Shown here: positions 32,945-40,489 of the stretch, piece after piece
Layout: every line of letters begins with the position of its first letter
Numbering within the stretch: position 1 is the stretch's first letter
Source: Streptomyces mangrovi
GTDB lineage: Bacteria > Actinomycetota > Actinomycetes > Streptomycetales > Streptomycetaceae
Assembly (NCBI RefSeq): GCF_900114215.1
Contig: NZ_FOSG01000020.1
Span: 50,261-114,260, forward strand
Reading direction: 5' to 3'
Length of the DNA: 64,000 nucleotides
Program-made: the position numbers and the translations under genes
The notes under the pieces: generated by a model
Database searches by the model: none
Told to the model about the DNA's origin: nothing
The model's input: only the letters and a program-made list of their open reading frames with translations

Positions 32945-33759
32945 AGCTCCTCCGCCACCTTCCTGATGAAGCGCGCCGATTCCTCGGTGCTGAGAGCCTG
33001 CATGCGGATCATTCCATGGCGCTGGGTGAGCACGCTGATCTTCTCCGGGTCGGAGTAGAGCGCACCTGTCTCCTGCCCTTCCGCATAGGCGTAGTACTCG
33101 TGTTCGGCCGTTTCCAGCAGCACCATGGGCCCGCTGAGTCCGCCGAACACCCCGCGCTCGACGGGGAGCACCTGGACGGAGACATTGCGCAACTCACCCA
33201 TCTCCAGCAGGTGGTGGAGCTGTTCCCGCATCACCTCGTCACCGCCTACGCGGGTGCGCAGGGCGGCCTCGTAGATCACGAAGCCGAACGCCACGGTCGG
33301 CCTGCGGGCGAGTTTCTCCTGCCGCTCCAGCCGGGCCGCGACCCGCTCCTGGACGGTCTCGTCGTCCAGCGGCGGGTGGTGGTTGCCGATCAGCGCCCGC
33401 GCGTACGCCTCGGTCTGGAGCAGTCCGGGGATGAGTAGCGCCTCGTACGAATGCAGGGCGATGGCGCGGTCCTCGGCGTCCACGAACTCCTGCGCGTACG
33501 ACTGGAACCTGTCCGGCTTCAGGTACTCCTGGGCCGCCACCAGCAGGCCCCGCGCGTCGCACATCTCGTCGGCGACCTCCAGCAGCCGGACCGTCGGCTT
33601 GCGGCGCCCTTGCTCCATTGACTTGATGGTCTCGTAGCCGTAGCCCGCCTCGTCGCCCAGCGCCTCGCGGCTGATCCCCGCACGGGTGCGCCAGCGCTTG
33701 ATCTGGTTGCCGCAGTAACGCCAGGCCATCGGCGGCTGCTGGGTGGTCCCCTCGGTCAT
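32941..33759 (-). CDS. XRE-family regulator with DUF5753 domain
   Basis: This is a 272-residue product. An N-terminal helix-turn-helix (RRTRAGISREALGDEAGYGYETIKSMEQGRRKP-like, residues about 20-60) is followed by DUF5753 (residues about 90-270, with EDRAIALHSYEALLIPGLLQTEAYARALI and VQVLPVERGVFGGLSGPMVLLE). It forms a coupled pair with DUF397. Such modules control development or antibiotic production. Opposite it, across 130 bases, is a HATPase gene, the common XRE-DUF397-HATPase triad. Confidence 0.93.
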   Translation of the reverse strand: MTEGTTQQPPMAWRYCGNQIKRWRTRAGISREALGDEAGYGYETIKSMEQGRRKPTVRLLEVADEMCDARGLLVAAQEYLKPDRFQSYAQEFVDAEDRAIALHSYEALLIPGLLQTEAYARALIGNHHPPLDDETVQERVAARLERQEKLARRPTVAFGFVIYEAALRTRVGGDEVMREQLHHLLEMGELRNVSVQVLPVERGVFGGLSGPMVLLETAEHEYYAYAEGQETGALYSDPEKISVLTQRHGMIRMQALSTEESARFIRKVAEEL

Positions 33760-33889
33760 CGTCTCCCGCCTTCCCCCTCGTGAGCCATGAGTACGGCACG
33801 CTCCGTACCCGGCCGGTCACTGGAGACGCTAGGCAGAGGTCGGCACCGTGTGAGGCCCGATCAGCGAAGACCACTCGTACGAGGGCACG

Positions 33890-34411
33890 ATGACCGCACA
33901 CCGATCCGAGACACCCGAAACACCCGAGACTCCGCTCTCCGCTGGAGCGAACCTGCCGGAGCGGGCGGAATGGCGCCTGCCGAACCACCCGCGCAGCGCG
34001 GGACGCGCGCGGGCCCTGCTGCGGGACGGGCTGAGCGCCTGGAAGGTGCCGGAAGCGGCGGCGGAGACGGCCGTACTGCTGCTGAGCGAGCTGGTGGCCA
34101 ACGCCTGCCGCCACGCCCGCACCCCGCCCGGCCGGGAGATCGCCCTGCGCTGCGTGCTCGGCGACCGGGGGCTGCGGGTGGAGGTCCGCGACGCGGGCGA
34201 CGGCGTGCCGCGTCCGCGCGGCACGTCGCCGGAGGACGAGTCGGGCCGGGGCCTGGCCCTGGTCGCGGCGCTCTCCGACGCCTGGGGCGCGTACCCGCGC
34301 CCCTGCGGGATCGGCAAGACCGTCTGGTTCGAGCTGCACTGCCGCTGGGAGGCGTGCGGCGTACAGGGGACTCGGGCGCACCGGCCGGCGGTGCTCCCGA
34401 CCCGGTGGGGA
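33890..34411 (+). CDS. HATPase_c anti-sigma-like ATP-binding protein (frame does not close here)
   Basis: The first about 155 residues are a GHKL ATPase of the RsbW/anti-sigma type: AWRLP-like start PERAEWRLPNHPRSAG, the N-box ETAVLLLSELVANACRHA, the G1 box VEVRDAGDGVP and the G2 box ESGRGLALVAALSDAWG. The protein should end near 34350-34400, but no in-frame stop occurs until 35714-35716. The formal frame therefore runs 608 residues, antisense to the serine hydrolase gene. I report only the supported part. A frameshift or loss of the stop is likely; the other two frames stop at 34455 and 34468. Confidence 0.75.
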
Positions 34412-35539
34412 TCAGCGGGCGGGGATTTCGGCCGCGAGGTCGCGCAGGGTGCGGTAGGCGGTGCGGATGAAGGCGCCGCGCAGGGTGGGGGAGCTGTTGG
34501 TCACCGCCGCCAGGCCGATGCGGGCGGCCGGGCAGAAGCCGGCGAAGGACGTGAAGCCGCGGGTGCCGCCGGAGTGGAACAGCAGGTCGAAGTCGCCGCC
34601 GTCGCGGGCGGTGTGGGTGCGCGCCTTCCAGGCCAGGCACATCCGGTCGCCGCCGGGCGCGGTCGCCCGGGGGCGGGTGACGTCGTGGAGGGCGGTGCGC
34701 AGGGTCTCGTCGACCTCCGGGGGCGGGGAGAGCAGGACCTCCAGGTAGCGCTGGAGGTCGCGGGCGCTGGAGCGCAGCGCACCCGCGCCCGGCAGGCCGG
34801 GGATGCGCCAGGGCGGGCGGGGGCGGCCGTGCCAGTGGCCGGTGGCCTGGGGCAGCTCGGGGTCGCAGGTGCTGTCGGCCAGGCCCAGCGGTGTGAGGAT
34901 CCGGGTGGCGAGCGCCTCGCCGTACGGGGCGCCGGCCGCGTCCGACAGCAGCCGGCCCAGCAGCCCGACGCCGAAGTTGGAGTAGCGCACCCGCTGCCCG
35001 GGAGGGTGGCGCACCCGGGTCTGGGAGAGGGCGTGCAGCAGGTGGTCGGGGGTGAAGCCCTCGTAGGGGTTGGTGTAGAAGCGGGGCACGGCTCGTGCCA
35101 GCAGCCCCGGCGGGAGAACGGGCAGCCCGGCGGTGTGCGAGGCCAGATGGGCGAGGGTGATCCGGTCGCCGTAGCCCTCGGGCACGGCGGCCGCGGGGAG
35201 GCGTTCGGCGATCGGGTCGTCGTGGCCCAGCTCGCCCCGGGCCACCGCCTCGGCCAGCAGCAGGGCGGTGAACGTCTTGGTCACCGAGCCGAGTTCGAAG
35301 CGGGTGGCGGCGGACGCGCCCCGGCACAGCGTCCTGGACTCGCCCGCCCGTACCGCCACGACCGCCACCGCGGGGCCGGGCGCGGCGGCGGCGACCGTCT
35401 CCAGGGGGAGGGAGAGGGCGGACTCGGGCTGTGCGGTGGGGGCGGTGTCCGGCCCGGCGTCGGTGGCGGGGGAGGCGTCGGGGCCGGGTTCCCGTTCGGG
35501 TCCGGGGCGGGGGGCCGTGTCGGAGGACACCGGGCTCAC
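34412..35539 (-). CDS. Beta-lactamase-fold serine hydrolase (class C/DD-peptidase type)
   Basis: This 375-residue protein starts at GTG 35539, overlapping the upstream stop by 4 bases (GTGA). Catalytic motifs are SVTK (Ser-x-x-Lys) near residue 88, YSN near 190 and HSGGT near 330. No clear signal peptide is seen; the first 40 residues are Pro/Ala/Glu-rich. The family includes esterases, peptidases and D-amino acid hydrolases. It is the last gene of a coupled four-gene unit that starts with a 60-aa peptide, so a role in processing that peptide is possible but unproven. Confidence 0.87.
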   Translation of the reverse strand: MSPVSSDTAPRPGPEREPGPDASPATDAGPDTAPTAQPESALSLPLETVAAAAPGPAVAVVAVRAGESRTLCRGASAATRFELGSVTKTFTALLLAEAVARGELGHDDPIAERLPAAAVPEGYGDRITLAHLASHTAGLPVLPPGLLARAVPRFYTNPYEGFTPDHLLHALSQTRVRHPPGQRVRYSNFGVGLLGRLLSDAAGAPYGEALATRILTPLGLADSTCDPELPQATGHWHGRPRPPWRIPGLPGAGALRSSARDLQRYLEVLLSPPPEVDETLRTALHDVTRPRATAPGGDRMCLAWKARTHTARDGGDFDLLFHSGGTRGFTSFAGFCPAARIGLAAVTNSSPTLRGAFIRTAYRTLRDLAAEIPAR

Positions 35540-36471
35540 CGCCGCGCGGCGCGGGAGAGCGCCAGGGTGCCGGCGACGGCCGCGACGACGGTGGGGTGGT
35601 GGTGGTCCCGGAAGCGCTGGGCGGCGTCCCCCTCGACCTCCTTGCCGTCCCGGGGCATCAGCCCGTCCTCGTGCTGCACCGAGGCCAGCTCCTCCCACAG
35701 CGCGGGGTCGGCGTAGGGCTCGCGCAGGCAGCTTCCGACGATCAGCAGCTCGGTGACGAGGTCCCACTCCTGGACCTCCCGCCAGATGTCCAGCCACACC
35801 GGCAGCCAGAGCTGGAGGTACTCCTCCAGGTGCGGCGGCAGGTCGCCGGGGTGGGCGCCCCAGTCGGTGATGTGGAAGACGGTGTGCGTCACGCAGTAGG
35901 CCGTCATCCAGTCGATCACCCACGGCTCGGGGGTGTTGCCGAGCCAGGTGGCGTCGGTCAGCCGCTTCCAGTCGGTCTCGCGCCCCAGGCCCGTCAGGCG
36001 GGCGGCGTTGGCGACGGCGAGGCGGCGGTTGGGCACCTGTTCGACGGCGTCCATGGTGACCAGGCCGCCGAGGTGGTCCAGCAGCGCCTCCAGGCGCCGG
36101 TGGCGGTAGCCGGCGCGGACGAAGTGCGCGTACAGCTCCAGCGGGTCGACCATCATCATGTAGCGCAACTGGCGCTCGTAGAGCATGTCGCCGCCGCGCA
36201 GCTCCCACCAGGCGAAGTCGAGCAGCTCGCGGGCCGTGCGCTCCTCGCTCGCGGAGGCCAGCCCCTCGCGCAGCACCAGGGAGGCGGCCAGGGCCGTCTC
36301 GCCCAGCGGCTTGTAGACGCTGTCGGGGTCGGCCATGTCGGAGGTGGTGCCGGGCGGCAGGGTGCCCAGCTCGCAGTGGCGGCGCAGCCAGCCGAGGGCG
36401 CGGGTGGCCACCCGGTGCGCCGACCGCCCCACGGGGGCGGGGGCCTCGGCGGTGGTGCGGGGCGTGCTCAT
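35536..36471 (-). CDS. Helical protein of unknown function (possibly DUF6895)
   Basis: This is a 311-residue, Trp-rich, all-helical product with conserved-looking segments: TTSDMADPDSVYKPLGET, LLDFAWWELRGGDMLYERQ, MTAYCVTHTVFHITDWG and VGSCLREPY. The pattern recalls an alpha/alpha toroid. I cannot place it with certainty; DUF6895 is my best guess. It is coupled by 4-base overlaps on both sides. Confidence 0.7.
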   Translation of the reverse strand: MSTPRTTAEAPAPVGRSAHRVATRALGWLRRHCELGTLPPGTTSDMADPDSVYKPLGETALAASLVLREGLASASEERTARELLDFAWWELRGGDMLYERQLRYMMMVDPLELYAHFVRAGYRHRRLEALLDHLGGLVTMDAVEQVPNRRLAVANAARLTGLGRETDWKRLTDATWLGNTPEPWVIDWMTAYCVTHTVFHITDWGAHPGDLPPHLEEYLQLWLPVWLDIWREVQEWDLVTELLIVGSCLREPYADPALWEELASVQHEDGLMPRDGKEVEGDAAQRFRDHHHPTVVAAVAGTLALSRAARR

Positions 36472-37253
36472 GCGGTCGGTCCTCCCGGCCTCTGCGGCTG
36501 CGAACGGTTCAGCAGGCCGCGGGCGACGGCGGTGTCCAGCGCGGTGCGCCCGCCGCCCCCGCAGTGCAGTTCGAGGTGCCGCACCAGGGCGGCCGTGTCG
36601 AGGTCCGGACGCGCGCCGTGGTGCGGTGCGCGGGCGAGCCAGCGCGCCAGGCGGGCCGCGGTGGGGTAGTCGCGGCGGAGCATCGCGCGGGCGGTGCCCC
36701 GGCTCAGGTCGCGCAGCCGGTCCAGGGCGGCCCGGTGGACGGGGCCGTCTACGTCCGGCAGGGCGAGCGGGGAGAGCTGCGCCATGCTCGCGGACAGCTC
36801 GCGCCAGGAGGATCCGGCGCCGTCGGGGGGTGCCGGTTCGCGTACGCCCAGGGTGTCCTCGGGGGTGTCGGTGGGGGTGTCGGTCGGGGTGTCGGTGAGG
36901 GTTTCGCCGGGGGAGCCACCGCCGTACCGCGCGAGGAGCCGCACGGTCGTCCAGTCGCGCCACGCGGCCTCGGGCGCGGCGTCCGGAGCGGGCGGAAAGA
37001 TTCGCAGGGACTCGGCCACCGCCCGGGCGTCGCCGGGCCCGAAGGGCGCTCCGGCCAGCAGGGCGGGGGCGAACACGTCGGGTCCCAGCACCCGTACGGC
37101 CGCCAGTGCGACCTTGGGGTCGGGGGCTTCGTCCACCTGGGAGGCCACCACCGCCGGTTCCCCGGCGCCCCGCAGGGCGCCGAGGACACGGTCGGCCAGA
37201 CTCTCCACCGCCGCGGCGTAGTCCGTGCGCGATGGGGTGTCCGGATTCGGCAT
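36468..37253 (-). CDS. Hypothetical protein in the peptide operon
   Basis: This is a 261-residue, largely helical product. No motif is recognised. A Thr-Asp-Thr-Pro tandem stretch near residues 117-130 comes from a repeated gtgtcggtg-type DNA run (about 36850-36905). ATG 37253 follows GAGAGGTGGG. Its stop overlaps the next start by 4 bases. Confidence 0.65.
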   Translation of the reverse strand: MPNPDTPSRTDYAAAVESLADRVLGALRGAGEPAVVASQVDEAPDPKVALAAVRVLGPDVFAPALLAGAPFGPGDARAVAESLRIFPPAPDAAPEAAWRDWTTVRLLARYGGGSPGETLTDTPTDTPTDTPEDTLGVREPAPPDGAGSSWRELSASMAQLSPLALPDVDGPVHRAALDRLRDLSRGTARAMLRRDYPTAARLARWLARAPHHGARPDLDTAALVRHLELHCGGGGRTALDTAVARGLLNRSQPQRPGGPTA

Positions 37254-37356
37254 CAGTGACCCACCTCTCTTGTTCGGTGTGTCATGTTATGCCGGTTCTG
37301 TTCGTTTCTGTCGCATCGTGCCGCTTCCTGTCGCATCCCGCTGTGGAGCGGTCGCG

Positions 37357-37539
37357 TCACTTCTCCCGCGGCTCCCTGGGGGAGAGCAGGAGCGCGAGCA
37401 GCAGCAGGCCGATCGCCTCCGGCGCCCACACGGGCGCGTCGCTGACCGGGGCCTCGCGCGTGGTCATCAGGTCGGCGACCATGTCCCGCTCGGCCGGAGC
37501 GGCGGGGGCAAGGGTGGTTCCCGTGGTGTGGGTGAGCAT
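37357..37539 (-). CDS. 60-aa peptide, first gene of the operon
   Basis: The start at ATG 37539 is set by GAGGAGG 7 bases before it. The product has a polar first 45 residues (MLTHTTGTTLAPAAPAER, MVADLMTTREAP), then PEAIGLLLLALLL and a charged end PREPREK. It could be a small membrane peptide or a precursor peptide (leader plus hydrophobic core). No homologue is recalled. About 100 bases separate it from the next gene. Confidence 0.6.
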   Translation of the reverse strand: MLTHTTGTTLAPAAPAERDMVADLMTTREAPVSDAPVWAPEAIGLLLLALLLSPREPREK

Positions 37540-38267
37540 CTGGGTCCTCCTCGGTGGGATGCCAGGTGGATGTCGCCGCCCGGTGCGGGCGGCTTCACAT
37601 ATGACGTTACGTACGCACCGTTTGATGTGCATGCGCGCTTCCAATCCGCTTTGCGGGGTTCCGTGTTCCGTGTATGGGGCGGGAGGGGGCGGCTGACCAC
37701 GGGGGACGAGTCGGGGCGCGCCGGCGGCCCGGGAGGGGCGGGCCCGGAAGGGCGGTCGAGTATTCACCCGTACGGAGTAGATGGACGAGGTGCGGAGCGG
37801 CCCGCACCCGCCACCCGGACGCGGCCTGCGGCCGGACCGTGTGCACCGCCGGTACGGGAGCGGTCGGGCGCGCCTTCGACGGCTGTCCGCCCCCGCGCCG
37901 GGTACGGGCGAGGCGGCCGGAGTGCTCCGGGAAACGGCGCCGGGTGTCCGGTATCCGGGCGCCGGCCGGCGCGAATTCACCGGATGTCCGGCGGGCCGTC
38001 AGGGAGGCGACCCGACGGCTGCATCCGGGCTTTTCCGGACGTACACCCCCCGTTCCCCGCGCTGTGGGCCGGCCCGCCGCGGACCGGGGAGGGGACGCAA
38101 GGGTTTTCCCCGTATCGGGGCCGGCCGGGGCGTTCCTATGGTCGGCGGCACCGGAGTTCCGGGCGGAACCGACGTCATGCCCCACCCCGCCCGGAACCCC
38201 GGTGCACCCCCGCACCAGGCACCCCCACTGCCCGGCCCGCCCGGGCAGCTTCGAAAGGAACCCCCCC
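37540..38267. other. 728-base gene-free region between divergent transcripts
   Basis: It holds the upstream region of the peptide operon, with a TGACGTTACGTACG stretch at about 37601, and that of the subtilase gene, where a TATGGT -10-like hexamer stands at 38137-38142. Open frames across it show no recognisable protein. Confidence 0.6.
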
Positions 38268-40097
38268 GTGAAGGCCCCAAGGCGAAGACTGATATCAGTG
38301 CTGGCGGCGACCGCCACCCTCATGACCGGAGCCGCCACCGCGTCCGGCGCGACCGCGGCCCCGCAGTCGGGGGAGACCGCCACCGAGGCCGGCGAGCAGC
38401 GCACCGAACTCCCCGAGGCGCCCGCGGACGGTGTCATCGTCGCCTACCGCAACCGCACCGAGACCAAGGCCGCGAGTGCCTCCCCGAGCGCGGCCGAGTC
38501 CGACTCCGAGGCCAGGGCCGAGGCTCGGGCCAAGGGGAGGAAGACCGGGCAGAAGCTGAAGTTCGAGCGCCGCCTGGCCACGGGCGCGGCCCTGTACGAG
38601 GTGGAGGGCAAGACCTCGCAGGCCGAGATCAACAAGATCGTCAAGGCCTTCGAGAGCGACCCGGACGTCGCCTACGCCGAGCCCAACACCCGCATGTACG
38701 CGATGGCGACCCCCAACGACACGCGGTACGGCAGCCAGTGGGACCTCTTCGAGTCCACCGCCGGCATGCGCGTGCCCGGCGCCTGGGACAAGTCCACCGG
38801 CCGGGGCACCGTCGTCGCCGTCCTGGACACCGGCTACGTCGCCCACTCCGACCTCGCCGCCAACATCGTCCCCGGCTACGACTTCGTCTCCGACGCCACC
38901 AACGCGCGGGACGGCGACGGCCGCGACGGCAACCCCGCCGACGAGGGCGACTGGTTCAACGCCGGCGAGTGCGGCGCCACCTACGACAGCCCCTCCTCCT
39001 GGCACGGTACCCACGTCGCGGGCACCATCGCCGCGTCGACGAACAACGGCAAGGGCATCGCGGGCATCGCCTACAACGCGAAGATCCAGCCCGTCCGCGT
39101 GCTCGCCAAGTGCGGCGGCACCACCGCCGACATCGCCGACGCCATCACCTGGGCCTCCGGCGGCACCGTCTACGGCGTCCCGGCCAACCCCACCCCGGCC
39201 CACGTCATCAACATGAGCCTGGGCGGCGGCGGCACCTGCTCCAGCACCTACCAGAACGCGATCAACGGCGCCGTCGGCCGCGGCACCACGGTCGTCGTCG
39301 CGGCGGGCAACAGCAACACCAACGCCTCCGGCTTCGTCCCGGCGAACTGCTCCAACGTCGTCACCGTCGCCTCCAGTGACCGCCAGGGCAACCGGGCCTC
39401 CTACTCCAACTACGGTTCGATCATCGACATCACCGCCCCCGGCGGCGAGACCGCGGTCCGGACCAACGGCATCCTCTCCACGGTGGACTCCGGCTCCACC
39501 CGGCCCAGCGGCGAGAGCTACGCCTACTACCAGGGCACCAGCATGGCCGCCCCGCACATCGCCGGCCTGGCCGCGCTGATGAAGTCGGCCGACTCCTCGC
39601 TGAGCCCGGCCCAGATCGAGCAGCTGATCAAGTCCAAGGCCCGCACCCTGCCCGGCACCTGTAGCGGCGGCTGCGGCGCCGGCCTGGCCGACGCCGCCGC
39701 GACCGTCGCGGCCGCGGGCGGCGACAGCGGCGGCGGGGAGGACCCGGTCGGCGACACCTACACCAACAGCGCCAACGTCTCCATCCCGGACAACAGCACC
39801 ACCGGTGTCACCTCCCCGATCGCGGTGAGCGGCCGCAGCGGCCACGCGCCGGCCGACCTCCAGGTCGCCGTCGACATCAAGCACACCTACCGCGGTGACC
39901 TGGTCATCGAGCTGGTCGCCCCCGACGGCCGCTACGCCACCCTCAAGGAGTCCGCCTACGACAGCGCCGACAACGTGATCGCCACGTACACCGTCGACGC
40001 CTCCTCGGTGCTCGCCAACGGCACCTGGAAGCTGCGGGTCAAGGACGTCTACGCCGGGGACACCGGCTACATCGACTCCTGGAGCCTGACCTTCTGA
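38268..40097 (+). CDS. Secreted subtilisin-like serine protease (S8) with P-domain
   Basis: This is a 609-residue preproprotein starting at GTG 38268 after GAAAGGAA. A signal peptide (KAPRRRLISVLAATATLMTGAATASG) leads to an I9-type propeptide ending near AYAEPNTRMY. The S8 domain has Asp in VAVLDTGYVAHSD, His in WHGTHVAGTIAA, Asn in VVVAAGNSN and Ser in QGTSMAAPHIAGLAAL. A glycine linker joins a proprotein-convertase P-domain (VSIPDNSTTGVTS to SWSLTF). It is an extracellular endopeptidase. A long in-frame upstream extension is rejected. Confidence 0.95.
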   Translation: MKAPRRRLISVLAATATLMTGAATASGATAAPQSGETATEAGEQRTELPEAPADGVIVAYRNRTETKAASASPSAAESDSEARAEARAKGRKTGQKLKFERRLATGAALYEVEGKTSQAEINKIVKAFESDPDVAYAEPNTRMYAMATPNDTRYGSQWDLFESTAGMRVPGAWDKSTGRGTVVAVLDTGYVAHSDLAANIVPGYDFVSDATNARDGDGRDGNPADEGDWFNAGECGATYDSPSSWHGTHVAGTIAASTNNGKGIAGIAYNAKIQPVRVLAKCGGTTADIADAITWASGGTVYGVPANPTPAHVINMSLGGGGTCSSTYQNAINGAVGRGTTVVVAAGNSNTNASGFVPANCSNVVTVASSDRQGNRASYSNYGSIIDITAPGGETAVRTNGILSTVDSGSTRPSGESYAYYQGTSMAAPHIAGLAALMKSADSSLSPAQIEQLIKSKARTLPGTCSGGCGAGLADAAATVAAAGGDSGGGEDPVGDTYTNSANVSIPDNSTTGVTSPIAVSGRSGHAPADLQVAVDIKHTYRGDLVIELVAPDGRYATLKESAYDSADNVIATYTVDASSVLANGTWKLRVKDVYAGDTGYIDSWSLTF

Positions 40098-40150
40098 CCT
40101 TCTGACCGAACCGACCGCGACCGACCGGGAGACCGGCCGGCCACCGGACC

Positions 40151-40180
40151 GGGGCCCGTCCACCCGACGGGGCGGGCCCC
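40151..40180 (+). terminator. Hairpin after the subtilase gene
   Basis: An 8-bp stem ggggcccg/cgggcccc encloses a 14-nt loop, 54 bases past the stop. Confidence 0.55.
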
Positions 40181-40272
40181 GCACGGTTCCCACCGACGGT
40201 CCCCGCCCCCACCGGGGATCTCCGGCCGCTGATCCGGACCGCCACCGAGACGGTCCGCACCGGCCGGCAAAC

Positions 40273-40309
40273 CAGGGCCTGCCGGCGCTGCACCCGCCGG
40301 CAGGCCCTG
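40273..40309. terminator. Second hairpin before the LAL gene
   Basis: The 15-bp perfect arms 40273-40287 and 40295-40309 surround a 7-nt loop. It lies in the 392-base gap 40098-40489, which otherwise contains only the upstream region of the LAL gene. Confidence 0.7.
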
Positions 40310-40489
40310 ACGGCTTCCCGGCGCCCGATCCACCGCGCCCGCACGGGAATCCACCGGAACCCGCGCCGGGCCCGCGCCGGAACCTCCGTCGAAAAACCGT
40401 CGAACGTCCACGCCGAAGACCATCGACCGGTAGCCCGTCTCCTCCGTATCCTCGCGGAGCACGGGCATGAACACGACCGGAGGCGGTGT

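Noticed and set aside
34412..35716. C-terminal extension of the HATPase frame as real protein
   Set aside because: The translation is Gly/Ala/Val-rich, without motifs, and lies exactly antisense to a serine hydrolase with all catalytic motifs.
37674..38267. In-frame N-terminal extension of the subtilase
   Set aside because: It would place about 200 Arg/Gly/Pro-rich residues before a perfect signal peptide. GTG 38268 with a ribosome site is the likely start.
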